Positions 7,947 to 16,138 of a stretch of 64,000 nucleotides of DNA are shown in pieces. The notes below the pieces were generated by a model. That model saw nothing but the letters and a program-made list of their open reading frames with translations, did not search any database and was not told the DNA's origin. A program made the translations under genes and the position numbers. The stretch lies in NCBI RefSeq assembly GCF_900114315.1, contig NZ_FOSQ01000003.1, forward strand, positions 248,001 to 312,000, written 5' to 3'. Every line of letters begins with the position of its first letter. Position 1 is the first letter of the stretch. The stretch is from Falsiroseomonas stagni DSM 19981. GTDB taxonomy: Bacteria; Pseudomonadota; Alphaproteobacteria; Acetobacterales; Acetobacteraceae.

Positions 7947-7966
7947 TCGTGACCTAATGGTCACGA
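7947..7966. promoter_or_regulatory. Perfect inverted repeat, likely operator, between ribA and the response regulator gene
   Basis: tcgtgacc - TAAT - ggtcacga: 8-bp arms, fully complementary, around a 4-base spacer. It lies in the 278-bp divergent region, 112 bp from the ribA start and 148 bp from the regulator start. The geometry suits a dimeric helix-turn-helix regulator, but which gene it controls is not visible. Confidence 0.55.
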
Positions 7967-8113
7967 GGCTTGCTCCCCGCATGACGCCTCGGGCAAGATT
8001 GGGACGATCCGATCGCGTGTCGCGTCCCGAAATCGCGAGATTCAGGCACGGCTGCGTGAAACCGATGCGCACCGCGCCCGTTGTGAAGGCGCCTCACAGA
8101 TACGGGAGCTACC

Positions 8114-8833
8114 ATGGCCGGTCCACGCCCCATCCTCGTCGTGGACGACGACGAAGCCCTCCGCCAGACCCTGGCGGAACAATTGGCTCATGACGGTGAA
8201 TTCGTTGCCTCCGAGGCTGCCACGGCCGCCGAAGCCCTGGCCAGGCTGGCCGCGGAGGATGCGCGCTTCGATGCCATCGTCCTCGACATCGGCCTGCCGG
8301 ACGGGGACGGGCGCGAACTCTGCGCCCGCCTCCGCAAGCAGGGCCTGCGCATGCCGATCCTGATGCTGACCGGTGCCGATGGCGAACAGGACATCGTCCG
8401 CGGCCTCGATTCCGGGGCCAACGACTACATCGCCAAGCCCTTCCGGGTCAGCGAACTGATGGCCCGCCTGCGCGCCCAGCTCCGCGTCTTCGACAACAGC
8501 GAGGACGCGGTGTTCACGGTGGGTCCCTATACCTTCCGCCCCTCCGCCAAGCTGCTGCTCGAAGCGGCCCGCAACCGGAAGATCCGGCTGACGGAGAAGG
8601 AGGCGGCGATCCTGAAGTACCTCTACCGCGCCGGCGGGCGCCCGGTCGGGCGGCAGATCCTGCTGAACGAGGTCTGGGGCTACAACAGCGCGGTCACGAC
8701 CCACACGCTGGAGACCCACATCTACCGCCTGCGCCAGAAGATCGAGCCGGATCCGTCCAATGCCCGGCTGCTGGTGACGGAAGGCGGCGGGTACCGGCTG
8801 GACCCGGCAGCGGGGCGGGCGCAGGCGGCGTAA
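8114..8833 (+). CDS. OmpR/PhoB-type response regulator, orphan
   Basis: A protein of 239 residues. The receiver domain (1-125) has the acidic pocket DDD at 11-13, the phosphoacceptor Asp58 (IVLDIGLPDGDG), Thr in MLTGAD and Lys in YIAKPF. The C-terminal winged-helix domain (about 135-230) has the typical RLTEKEAAILKYL and recognition-helix region THTLETHIYRLRQKI. A good ribosome site (GGGAG) precedes the ATG. No histidine kinase is adjacent, so the partner lies elsewhere. A palindrome at 7947-7966 upstream may mediate autoregulation or belong to ribA. A hairpin repeat follows the stop. Confidence 0.95.
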   Translation: MAGPRPILVVDDDEALRQTLAEQLAHDGEFVASEAATAAEALARLAAEDARFDAIVLDIGLPDGDGRELCARLRKQGLRMPILMLTGADGEQDIVRGLDSGANDYIAKPFRVSELMARLRAQLRVFDNSEDAVFTVGPYTFRPSAKLLLEAARNRKIRLTEKEAAILKYLYRAGGRPVGRQILLNEVWGYNSAVTTHTLETHIYRLRQKIEPDPSNARLLVTEGGGYRLDPAAGRAQAA

Positions 8834-8850
8834 GGCCCGCGGGTGTCGAG

Positions 8851-8905
8851 AAGGGGGAGCGCTGCTCCCCCTTGACCCCCTCGCCAGGGTCCGAGGGGAC
8901 CCTGG
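8851..8905 (-). repeat. Multi-hairpin intergenic repeat, copy b (reverse orientation)
   Basis: Two stems: aagggggagc/gctccccctt (8851-8860 with 8864-8873, loop gct) and ccagggtcc/ggaccctgg (8884-8892 with 8897-8905, loop gagg). Read on the minus strand it gives the same order as copies a and d: ggtccaggg stem, GGCGAGGGGG linker, then the GGGGGAGC stem. It lies between two convergent genes, consistent with a two-way terminator. Confidence 0.85.
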
Positions 8906-8965
8906 ACCGCCGGATTTGCCAGTACTGATGACGGTCAGGGACTGGCGAAGGGGGGGCGGCGAGCC

Positions 8966-9610
8966 TCACTCGAACCGGCAGGCCTCGTCGAAGCTCAGCC
9001 GCGGGCCGCGCGGCGGCAGCGCGGCGGGTTCGCCATGGCCGAGTGCCACCAGGAAGTTCGACTTCCACCGCGTGCCGGCGAAGAACAGATTGTCCAGCTG
9101 GTAGTTGTCGAAGCCGCTCATCGGCGCGGCATCCAGCCCGACCGCCCGCGCCGCCATGATGAGGTAGGCGCCCTGCAGCGTGCCGTTTCGAAGCGCCGTC
9201 GTATCCGCCAAGGCGGGATTGTCGGCATACCAGCCGCGCAGCTCCGCGCCGGGGAACAGGAAGCCCAGCTTGTCGTAGAAGGCCTGGTCATGCGCCACGA
9301 TGCAGACCACCGGCGCCTTCATCGTCTTCTCGACATTGCCGGGCGACAGCACCTGCTTCAGCCGGGCCTTGCCTTCCGAGGTCCGGATGAAGACGAAGCG
9401 CGCCGGGCTGCAATTGGCGCTGGTCGGCCCCATGCGGAGAAGGTTGTACATCTCCTCCAGCTTCGCCTCCGGCACCGGCCGGTCCTGCCAGGCGTAGTGG
9501 GTCCGCGCCTCCCGGAACAGGATATCGAGCGCCTGGCCATCCAGCACGGGCGCGGGCTGGGGCGCGGGCTCCGGGATCGGCGGGACGGCGGCGGGGGCTT
9601 GGTCGGTCAT
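8966..9610 (-). CDS. rutE: RutE-like malonic semialdehyde reductase / nitroreductase family
   Basis: A flavin (FMN) oxidoreductase of 214 residues. After a Pro-rich N-terminal stretch of about 20 residues, the sequence closely follows E. coli Rut[77 protein letters not shown] and the closing PRLSFDEAC. RutE reduces malonic semialdehyde to 3-hydroxypropionate in pyrimidine degradation. No other rut genes are near, so the physiological substrate here could differ (general enal or semialdehyde detoxification). Two hairpins separate it from the upstream nfu gene. Confidence 0.82.
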   Translation of the reverse strand: MTDQAPAAVPPIPEPAPQPAPVLDGQALDILFREARTHYAWQDRPVPEAKLEEMYNLLRMGPTSANCSPARFVFIRTSEGKARLKQVLSPGNVEKTMKAPVVCIVAHDQAFYDKLGFLFPGAELRGWYADNPALADTTALRNGTLQGAYLIMAARAVGLDAAPMSGFDNYQLDNLFFAGTRWKSNFLVALGHGEPAALPPRGPRLSFDEACRFE

Positions 9611-9619
9611 GGAAGGCGG

Positions 9620-9669
9620 CTCCGGCAGGTCTCTGCCGGAGGGAGATAGGCCGGCGCGGCGCGCCGGCC
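9620..9669 (-). terminator. Tandem hairpins after the Nfu gene
   Basis: Downstream of the nfu stop on the minus strand are two strong stems: ggccggcgc/gcgccggcc (9649-9657 with 9661-9669) and ctccggcag/ctgccggag (9620-9628 with 9633-9641). No clear T-run follows, so this may be a terminator or an RNA-stabilising structure. The second stem reaches to within 10 bases of the next start codon. Confidence 0.5.
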
Positions 9670-9679
9670 AATGCGGCCG

Positions 9680-10246
9680 TTATGCCTCGACCTGCTCCAC
9701 CCGCACCACTTCCGGCACGTAGTGGCGCAGCATCGTCTCCACCCCGTGCTTCAAGGTGGCGCGGGAGGAAGGGCAGCCGCTGCAGGCGCCCTGCATGCGC
9801 AGCCGGACGATGCCCTCGCGGAAGCCGCGGAAGACGATGTCCCCGCCATCCGCGGCCACGGCCGGACGCACGCGGGTGTCCAGCAATTCCTTGATCTGGG
9901 CGACGATCTCGCCGTCCTCGGCCTCGAAATCCTCGGCCTCGGCGGCTTCGTCCTCGCCTTCCATGGTGGGAAGGCCGGCCAGGTAGTGCTCCATGACGGC
10001 GCCCAGCACGCGGGGCTTGAGCAGCTGCCAGTCCGCATCCTCGGTCTTCGTCACGGTGACGAAGTCATTGCCCAGGAAGACGCGGGCGACATCGCCCACG
10101 GCGAAGATGCGCGCGGCCAGCGGCGAACGGCCATCGGCCTCCGCCACCGCGGTGAAGTCGGCGGTGCCACGGCCGCCCATGACATCCCGACCCGGGATGA
10201 ATTTGAGGGTGGCCGGGTTCGGCGTGCTTTCGGTTTCGATGAACAT
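9680..10246 (-). CDS. NifU/NfuA-type Fe-S cluster scaffold or carrier protein
   Basis: A protein of 188 residues with two domains: an N-terminal Nfu_N domain (about 1-90, TPNPATLKFIPG) and a C-terminal NifU domain (about 112-185) with the cluster-binding CxxC, Cys155 and Cys158 (GACSGCPSS). An acidic linker (EDEAAEAEDFEAEDGE) joins them. Such proteins deliver [4Fe-4S] clusters to apoproteins in the cytoplasm. Possible clients in this window include SdhB and the NuoB-like subunit at 32108-32689 (inference). Length and architecture are those of alphaproteobacterial NFU1-like proteins. Confidence 0.93.
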   Translation of the reverse strand: MFIETESTPNPATLKFIPGRDVMGGRGTADFTAVAEADGRSPLAARIFAVGDVARVFLGNDFVTVTKTEDADWQLLKPRVLGAVMEHYLAGLPTMEGEDEAAEAEDFEAEDGEIVAQIKELLDTRVRPAVAADGGDIVFRGFREGIVRLRMQGACSGCPSSRATLKHGVETMLRHYVPEVVRVEQVEA

Positions 10247-10341
10247 CGGGACTGGTTTCCGCGCTTGACTGGCGATACCCGACCTATGTGGTCCGTTTTA
10301 CCGTCCCGCGCAACGGCAGCCCGATGGCGGGCGCGTGGCCT

Positions 10342-10851
10342 TCACGTCACGCGTTCCAGTTCCGCATCGCTCAGCGCGCCCGGCACGATGGTCATCGGCA
10401 CCGGCAGCTTGGCGGCGTAGCGCCCGGTCAGCGCCGCGATCAGCGGGCCGGGGCCCGATCCGTCCGTCGAACTCGCCAGCACCAGGATGGAGATGCGGGG
10501 GTCCTCCTCCAGCAGCGCCAGAAGTTCATCCCGCGGCTCGCCCTCCCGGATCAGCAGGATGGGCAGGCCGCCGGTGATGTCGTTCACCTCCGCCGCCAGG
10601 GTGGAAAGCAGTTTCTCCGCCTCCTCCCGCCGCTCCTCCGCCATCAGCGCGCCGATGCCGGCCCATTCGACCTGTCCGGCGGGCTCCACCACCCGCAGCA
10701 GGGCCACGCGGCCGCCGGATTTCTTGGTGCGCAGCGCCGCGTAGCGCAGCGCGACGCCACGCTCCGGGCTGTCATCCACCACCACCAGGAAGACGCGGTC
10801 GCGCCGGGCCTTGGCCGCCGCCGCCGTCTCATCCGCCCGATCATCCGGCAT
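10342..10851 (-). CDS. Universal stress protein (UspA family)
   Basis: A protein of 169 residues starting at ATG 10851, which overlaps the stop of the preceding TIGR02186 gene by one base (TGATG). The fold begins at DRVFLVVVDDSPE (the Asp of the ATP site) and ends with ILVLASSTDGSGPGPLIAALTGRYAAKLPVPMTIVP, close to the nucleotide-binding G-x2-G-x9-G(S/T) pattern of Usp proteins. Last gene of the tauE-TIGR02186-usp operon. It may sense ATP or stress for the transporter; that link rests on gene order only. Confidence 0.88.
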   Translation of the reverse strand: MPDDRADETAAAAKARRDRVFLVVVDDSPERGVALRYAALRTKKSGGRVALLRVVEPAGQVEWAGIGALMAEERREEAEKLLSTLAAEVNDITGGLPILLIREGEPRDELLALLEEDPRISILVLASSTDGSGPGPLIAALTGRYAAKLPVPMTIVPGALSDAELERVT

Positions 10852-11624
10852 CAGCCCCTCCGGAACAGCACGCTGCCGATCCAGCCGGCGAAGGCCGCCA
10901 GCAGGATGCAGGCCAAGCCATACAGCACGGGCTGCCCGCGCGCGACGTCGGCGATCCAGGCCGCCGTGCCGCTGCGTACCACATCCATGCGCAATTCCTG
11001 CCGCGCCACCACGCGGCCTTCCCGCACCAGCATCACCTGGATCTGGTAGGCCCCGGTCGCGACCGTTGCCGGCAGCGGCAGCCGGGCGTGGAACAGGCGG
11101 CCGCCGGAGACCTCCACCGGCTTCACCTGGTCCACCCAGAGCCCCGCATCCTGCTTCAGGCTGGCCAGCGCCGCGCGGAATTGCGGCCCCCGCGCGCCCA
11201 GCTGCACCAGCGGCATCAGGTCGAGCCCGAGGCGGAGATCCTGCCGTTCCACCCCGTCCAGCAGCGTCGCCACCGGGCTGGTGGAGGCCAGCGCCCAATA
11301 GGTCGGCACCCGGTTGAAGCGGGCGGAGGGGCCGTTGATCCAGGCGCCCAGCATCTCGACCTTCTGCCGCACGACGATGGAGGTGGTCGGGCCCGTGGCC
11401 AGCACCACCACCTCATCCCCCTGGGCGCCGATCAGGCGTTCGGTCGCGCCGAAGACCAGGATCTCGCCCCCCGTGAAGGCGGTCGTCACCTCGATGGTGG
11501 AGACGGAAAGCTGCGCGGCGAGCGATGGCGGCGCCAGCGTCGGCGGCGCGGCGGGCGGTGGCGGGGCGACCTGGGCGGCAGCGGGCGAGGCCAGCGCCAG
11601 GAACAGCAGCAGCGCGCGAATCAC
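10851..11624 (-). CDS. TIGR02186-type periplasmic/membrane protein paired with a TauE transporter
   Basis: A protein of 257 residues starting at GTG 11624, which overlaps the tauE stop as GTGA. The longer frame from 11675 would sit inside tauE. It has a signal peptide (MIRALLLFLALASPAAAQ), a large exported domain with the family-typical LSVSTIEVTTAFTGGEILVFGA and LRLGLDLMPL, and one C-terminal membrane helix (PVLYGLACILLAAFAGWIGSVLF). The family is uncharacterised but commonly sits beside sulfite/sulfonate exporters of the TauE type. The topology suggests a periplasmic partner anchored next to the transporter. Confidence 0.82.
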   Translation of the reverse strand: MIRALLLFLALASPAAAQVAPPPPAAPPTLAPPSLAAQLSVSTIEVTTAFTGGEILVFGATERLIGAQGDEVVVLATGPTTSIVVRQKVEMLGAWINGPSARFNRVPTYWALASTSPVATLLDGVERQDLRLGLDLMPLVQLGARGPQFRAALASLKQDAGLWVDQVKPVEVSGGRLFHARLPLPATVATGAYQIQVMLVREGRVVARQELRMDVVRSGTAAWIADVARGQPVLYGLACILLAAFAGWIGSVLFRRG

Positions 11625-12529
11625 GGCGCCGGGCCGATGACGAAAAGCTGCTCCGGCACCCGCAGCAGGTCCCACAGCAGCGCCAGCGCGACGGACAGCA
11701 CCAGCGCGCCGAGCAGCGCGCGCGTCTCCTCCCCCCGCAGCTTCGTGCCCATCGCGGCGCCGATCTGCGCCCCCACCACGCCGCCGGCCAGCAGCAGCAG
11801 GGTCAGGACGATGTCGACGCTGCCGACCTGGATGGCCTGCAGGAAGGTGACGTTGGCGGTGACGAAGACGACCTGGAACAGCGACGTGCCGATGACCACG
11901 GCCGTCGGCATGCCGAGCAGGTAGATCATCGCCGGCACCAGCATGAAGCCGCCGCCCACGCCCATGACGGCGGAGAGCAGGCCGATGGCGAAGCCGATCA
12001 GCAGCGGCGGGATGACGGAGATGTAGAGGCGGGATTTGCGGAACCGCATCTTCAGCGGCAGCCCGTGCATCCAGAAATGCTCATGCAGCCGCCGCGGCCG
12101 CGCGCGGCGTCGCCGCAGGATGGCCGTCAGGCTTTCCCGCACCATCAGCCCGCCGACCGTGCCGAGCACGACGACGTAGAAGATGGCGACGGCCAGATCG
12201 ACCTGCCCCGCCCGCCGCAGCCAGGCGAACAGCTGCACGCCCAGCACCGACCCCGCGAAGCCGCCCACCAGCAGCACGGTGCCCATGCGGACATCGACAT
12301 TGCCGCGCCGCCACTGCGCCATCAGGCCCGAGACGGACGCGCCAAGGGTCTGGTTCGCGCCGGAGCCGACGGCGACGGGGGCGGGGATGCCGATCAGGAT
12401 CAGGATGGGCGTCAGCAGGAAGCCGCCACCGACGCCGAACAGGCCGGATAGCCAGCCCACGCCAAAGCCGATGCCCAGCAGCAGCAGGGCATCAACCGAC
12501 ATCTCGGCGATCGGCAGATAGACCTGCAT
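11621..12529 (-). CDS. TauE/SafE-family anion transporter
   Basis: An integral membrane protein of 302 residues with about eight helices in two repeats. Each repeat carries the family glycine-rich motif: GVGWLSGLFGVGGGFLLTPIL near residue 23 and IGLLSAVMGVGGGFMLVPAM near residue 185. A basic loop ([14 protein letters not shown]) links the halves on the cytoplasmic side. Members export or import sulfite, sulfoacetate or other small organic anions; the substrate is unknown. First gene of a three-gene operon with the TIGR02186 protein and a Usp. A second, unrelated TauE homologue is at 16732-17481. Confidence 0.9.
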   Translation of the reverse strand: MQVYLPIAEMSVDALLLLGIGFGVGWLSGLFGVGGGFLLTPILILIGIPAPVAVGSGANQTLGASVSGLMAQWRRGNVDVRMGTVLLVGGFAGSVLGVQLFAWLRRAGQVDLAVAIFYVVVLGTVGGLMVRESLTAILRRRRARPRRLHEHFWMHGLPLKMRFRKSRLYISVIPPLLIGFAIGLLSAVMGVGGGFMLVPAMIYLLGMPTAVVIGTSLFQVVFVTANVTFLQAIQVGSVDIVLTLLLLAGGVVGAQIGAAMGTKLRGEETRALLGALVLSVALALLWDLLRVPEQLFVIGPAP

Positions 12530-12729
12530 CGCGACTCACTCTTCCCGGGGGACATGGCGGGAATGCGGCGGTGTGGACCCGGAAGCCCGGCGCCGCAAGT
12601 TTCCGCCCGGAAAAAATCCGGCTCTCCGGACCACAACCTGCGGAAGAACCATCGCCTCGCCCGAAACCCCCCGAACCCGCCATCCCGGGCTGCGTTGCCT
12701 GCGGGCATTCAAGCCGAGGGGTTCTTTCC

Positions 12730-13659
12730 ATGCAGACCACTATCGCCACCGCACAGGGCATGCCTGCCCAAGGGATGACGGGCGGCATCGCCGCCGAGGG
12801 CGCGCCCGCCCTGCCCAGCCGCATCTCCTGGGGCGCCGTCATCGCCGGCGGCGTCGTCGCCGTCGCCGTGGGCGCCATGCTCAATGTGCTCGGCCTCGCC
12901 ATCGGCGCCACCACGATCGACCCCGTGACGGTGGGGGAGACACCATCGGCCGGCACCTTCGGCATCGCCGCCGGCCTCTGGCTGCTGGTCGCCAACCTCA
13001 TCGGCCTGGCCGCCGGCGGCTATGTCGCGGCGCGACTGTCGGGGACGGCGGATGACACGGATGGCGTGCTGCACGGCCTGTCCGTCTGGGCGATCGGCTT
13101 CCTGATCTCCGCCGTGCTGCTGGGCAACGCGGCGGCCGGCGCGGCCGGCGGCATCAGCCGCATGGTCGGCAGCGCTGCGCAGGGGCTGGGCCAGGGCGCC
13201 GGCGAGGCGATTGCCGCCGTCGCCCCCGCCGCGCGCAGCATCGATCCGCGCGCCATGGCTGAGCGGCTGCAGACGGGCCTGCAGACCGGCGGCGACCCGG
13301 CGACGATGACCAACGACCAGCGCCGCACCGAGATGGCGCAGATCATCGCCAGCCGCGTCACCAGCGGCACCGCCGACCAGGGCGCGCGGGATCGCCTGGC
13401 ACAGCTGGTCGCCGCCGAATACGGCGTGGCGCCGGAGGAAGCCCGCACGCGCGTCGATCGCCTGGAAGCGGAAGCCACCCGCGTGGCGCAGGAAGCCGAG
13501 GCGCGCGCCCGCGCCGCTGCCGATGCGGCGGCCAATGGCGCGGCGGTCGGGGCCTACTGGATCTTCGCGGCCATGCTGCTCGGCGCCGTCGCGGCGGTGT
13601 TCGGGGCCCGCACGGGCACCCGCAACACGGTGCGTGCCATGGATCGCCGCCTGGCCTGA
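12730..13659 (+). CDS. Alphaproteobacterial membrane protein of unknown function (often labelled PhnA-like)
   Basis: A protein of 309 residues from ATG 12730 (GAGG 10-13 bases upstream). It has two or three hydrophobic segments near the N-terminus (AVIAGGVVAVAVGAMLNVLGLAIGA; AGLWLLVANLIGLAAGGYVAAR; HGLSVWAIGFLISAVLLGNAAAG), then a long Ala/Arg/Glu-rich region that looks helical and possibly coiled-coil (about 170-265), and a final membrane segment. The GYVAARLSGTADDTDGVLHGL stretch recurs in proteins often annotated PhnA-like, though nothing supports a phosphonate role. The 200 bp upstream, shared with divergent tauE, show no feature I can name. Confidence 0.75.
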   Translation: MQTTIATAQGMPAQGMTGGIAAEGAPALPSRISWGAVIAGGVVAVAVGAMLNVLGLAIGATTIDPVTVGETPSAGTFGIAAGLWLLVANLIGLAAGGYVAARLSGTADDTDGVLHGLSVWAIGFLISAVLLGNAAAGAAGGISRMVGSAAQGLGQGAGEAIAAVAPAARSIDPRAMAERLQTGLQTGGDPATMTNDQRRTEMAQIIASRVTSGTADQGARDRLAQLVAAEYGVAPEEARTRVDRLEAEATRVAQEAEARARAAADAAANGAAVGAYWIFAAMLLGAVAAVFGARTGTRNTVRAMDRRLA

Positions 13660-13668
13660 CGCAGACTT

Positions 13669-13692
13669 CCCGGGTGCCGCAAGGCACCCGGG
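13669..13692. terminator. Bidirectional hairpin terminator with GCAA loop
   Basis: cccgggtgcc - gcaa - ggcacccggg: a perfect 10-bp stem with a stable tetraloop, between the convergent gene ending at 13659 and the cytochrome gene ending at 13696. There is no T-run on either side. Confidence 0.7.
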
Positions 13693-13695
13693 CCT

Positions 13696-14283
13696 TCAGT
13701 CGAGATGGGCCAGGAAATGCGCCAGCGCCGCGATATGCGCGTTGCTGAGCCCGATCACCGCCGAGTTCATCTGCGTGTCCACGCCGGCGCGGGTGCCGTC
13801 GCGATACCCGATCATCGCCTGCACCAGGTAATCCTCCCGCTGCGCGGCCACGCGGGGAATCTGGGCCCGGCCCCCATAATCCGCGACATGGCAGGTCGCG
13901 CAGTGCCGCGGGCCGGTCAGCGCCTGGCCGGCGGCGAACAGAGCCTCATCCTTCGGCGTGCGATCATCCGGCGGGCCGGGGGGCAGGCTGGCGAAGAAGG
14001 CGGCCAGGTCCTCGATATCGCGGTCCGGCAGCCCCTGCGCGAAGGGGTTCATCGCCGGGGCGTGGCGGATGCCCTCCCGCAGCAGGATCATCTGCACGGT
14101 GATGAAATCCGCCGGCTGCCCGGCGAGGGAGGGCACGCCCGGCACCTGGCTGCGGCCATTGTCGCCATGGCAGTTCACGCAGCGATGCGCGGCAAGGTCC
14201 GCGCCCCGGGCCGCATCCGCGGCCCGGGCCATCTCAGGCACGGCGGCGGCCAGCAGGGCCGCCGCCAGCAGTCGCAGGAGCAT
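13696..14283 (-). CDS. Diheme cytochrome c, c4-like
   Basis: A protein of 195 residues with a signal peptide (cleavage after about ARA, residue 21) and two covalent heme sites, CVNCH at 35-39 and CATCH at 128-132. Each site is followed by plausible Met axial ligands, in the c4 arrangement of two similar domains. Periplasmic electron carrier. Its ATG at 14283 overlaps the stop of the sugar dehydrogenase (GTG 14286 directly upstream is an alternative start), so it is probably the electron acceptor of that PQQ enzyme, passing electrons to a terminal oxidase (inference from coupling). Confidence 0.92.
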   Translation of the reverse strand: MLLRLLAAALLAAAVPEMARAADAARGADLAAHRCVNCHGDNGRSQVPGVPSLAGQPADFITVQMILLREGIRHAPAMNPFAQGLPDRDIEDLAAFFASLPPGPPDDRTPKDEALFAAGQALTGPRHCATCHVADYGGRAQIPRVAAQREDYLVQAMIGYRDGTRAGVDTQMNSAVIGLSNAHIAALAHFLAHLD

Positions 14284-15506
14284 CACTGGCGATAGGTGAT
14301 GCGATAGATCGCACCCATCTGTTCATCCGCCACCAGCAGCGCACCGTCCCGCGCCACCTGCACATCCACCGGCCGGCCGAGGAAGCGCTGGTTGGCGTCG
14401 TCACGCAGGCCGGTCATGAATTCCTCCACCCGCGTCACATTGCCCTGCGCGTCCAGATGCGCGACCGCGACATCGAAGCCCGAGAGCCGTTCCCGGTTCC
14501 AGGACCCGCGGCGGGCGATGAAGATCTGGTTGCGGTACTGCTCGGGGAACATCGTACCCGTGTAGAAGCGCATGCCGAGGGCCGCCGTATGCGGTCCGAG
14601 CAGCGCCGCGGGCTGCACGAATTCGCTGCAGGCCCGCCCGGCGTTGAATTGCGGGTCCGCGCTGCCGGCGGAGCAGTAGGGGAAGCCGTGATCCTCCCCG
14701 CTGCGGCGGATGCGGTGCAGCGTGTCGTTCGGCCAGTCATTCCCCGCCCAGTCGCGGCCATTATTGGTGGCCCAGAGTTCGCGCGTGACGGGGTGGTGCG
14801 CCATGCCGACGCTGTTGCGGACGCCGCGCGCCTCGATCCGGCGGTCGCTGCCATCCGGGTTGAAGGAGACGAGGAGGGCGAACTTGTCGCGATCCGTTTC
14901 GCAGACGTTGCAGTTCACGCCGACATTCGTATAGATCCGGCCATCCGGGCCGAGCGACGCGAATTTCCAGTGGTGGTTGCCGGCGTGCTCCTGCTCCGTC
15001 GGCAGGCCGAAGGCGGCGGTCAGCTCGACCGGCGCCGGGATGTTGTCGAGGTTGGCCTCGATGTTGTCGTAGCGCAGCACGCGGTTGACCGCGATGACGA
15101 ACAGGCTGTTGCCGACCATGACCAGGCCGTTCGGCTGCGCCAGGCCCTGCGCCACGATGCTGGTGCGGGTCGTGCCATCCGCGTTGCGCCGGACGGCATA
15201 GACCCGGCCGATGGCGCGGGACCCGGCGAAGATCGTGCCGTTCGGCCCTTCCGCCATCATCCGCGCGCCGGGGATGCCATGCGCGTAGATCTCCGCCTGG
15301 AACCCCGGCGGCAGGCGCAACGCGCCCACCGGCACCTGGTCCGGCGGCGTCACCGTCAGGCGCGGTGCATGGGGGGCGAGGGTGGAACCCTCCGGCCTTC
15401 CGACCGCCCAGCCCGGTACCGGGGCGGGTGCGGGGGCCTGGGCAAGTGCCGGAAATGTGGCCAGCGCGGCGAGGAAGCCGGCCGCCAGAAGCGATGTGCG
15501 GACCAT
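14283..15506 (-). CDS. PQQ-dependent sugar dehydrogenase, L-sorbosone dehydrogenase-like
   Basis: A protein of 407 residues from ATG 15506, which has a clear AGGGAGAG ribosome site; the upstream open frame is not needed. The signal peptide ends near ALA/QA (residue 23). The mature part is a beta-propeller of the glucose/sorbosone dehydrogenase family: FQAEIYAHGIPGARMMAEGPNGTIFAGSR, HHWKFASLGPDGRIYTNVG, NSVGMAHHPVTRELWATNNGRDW and the closing RPVDVQVARDGALLVADEQMGAIYRI. The conserved His and Arg around the PQQ pocket appear present. Oxidises an aldose or aldehyde in the periplasm; the exact sugar is unknown. Coupled to the diheme cytochrome downstream. Confidence 0.88.
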   Translation of the reverse strand: MVRTSLLAAGFLAALATFPALAQAPAPAPVPGWAVGRPEGSTLAPHAPRLTVTPPDQVPVGALRLPPGFQAEIYAHGIPGARMMAEGPNGTIFAGSRAIGRVYAVRRNADGTTRTSIVAQGLAQPNGLVMVGNSLFVIAVNRVLRYDNIEANLDNIPAPVELTAAFGLPTEQEHAGNHHWKFASLGPDGRIYTNVGVNCNVCETDRDKFALLVSFNPDGSDRRIEARGVRNSVGMAHHPVTRELWATNNGRDWAGNDWPNDTLHRIRRSGEDHGFPYCSAGSADPQFNAGRACSEFVQPAALLGPHTAALGMRFYTGTMFPEQYRNQIFIARRGSWNRERLSGFDVAVAHLDAQGNVTRVEEFMTGLRDDANQRFLGRPVDVQVARDGALLVADEQMGAIYRITYRQ

Positions 15507-15609
15507 GTATCTCTCCCTTCCGGTGCGCTCTTCGGATGGCCACCGGGATGGGGGAGCATGGCGCAGCACGACCGGGGAGTGCAATCGGTTGCCCCGGTCA
15601 TTCCGCGGT

Positions 15610-16035
15610 TCAGATCGGGTCGCGCGTCGGCCCCGTGCCGCCGGTGGCGTCATCGGCGGCGCCCGCGCCACCCACGACCGGCTTGTCGCCCATCCGCTGC
15701 CCGCCGCCGCGCCCGGCTTCCGCCGCGCCGAGCATGGTGCGCTGGCCCTGGGTCGCTCCGGTCATGGCGGGGTTCATGGCCGGGTTCATCGCATGGTCCA
15801 GCCCCTCCGCCTGCCAGGCGCGCCTGGCCTGGGCCGCGGGCATCGAAAGCCGCACCGTCCCCGCCGCGACCGAGGCGATGCTCTCGCCCGGGACGTAGTG
15901 GTGCTGCCCGCTGCCGTCCCGCGCCAGCTTGATCCGGTCGCCCTCGAGGTGATCGACCGTGCCGATTTCCTCCCCATCGCTGCCGAGGACCTTCATGTGT
16001 TCCTGCACCTGGTGCAGCGGGCCGTGATGCGTCAT
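15610..16035 (-). CDS. DUF2171 domain protein
   Basis: A protein of 141 residues from ATG 16035, which has a near-perfect AGGAGGT site. The N-terminal 65 residues form a DUF2171 domain, a PRC-barrel-like small beta fold: EHMKVLGSDGEEIGTVDHLEGDRIKLARDGSGQHHYVP. The remainder is low-complexity and rich in Met/Asn/Pro/Gly (HAMNPAMNPAMTGA), probably disordered. Proteins with this domain are often stress- or stationary-phase-related small cytoplasmic proteins; the function is not established. It stands alone, divergent from the DUF938 gene. Confidence 0.85.
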   Translation of the reverse strand: MTHHGPLHQVQEHMKVLGSDGEEIGTVDHLEGDRIKLARDGSGQHHYVPGESIASVAAGTVRLSMPAAQARRAWQAEGLDHAMNPAMNPAMTGATQGQRTMLGAAEAGRGGGQRMGDKPVVGGAGAADDATGGTGPTRDPI

Positions 16036-16138
16036 CGCGTTACCTCCTGGGCGCCCATGGGGGCGCCTGGACTGGAACGGGACACGCCCGGCCCGGTTGC
16101 CGGTTGACGCGAAAGCGCCACGGGCCGAGAGGCGAGGG

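Noticed and set aside
7836-8113. An FMN riboswitch upstream of ribA
   Set aside because: I looked for the conserved AGGG-GAAA-CCGACCGG-type core on the minus strand and did not find it; only a palindrome is present.
12571-12729. An N-terminally longer form of the membrane protein starting at 12571
   Set aside because: The added residues are not conserved-looking, and ATG 12730 has a GAGG site and begins a sensible protein.
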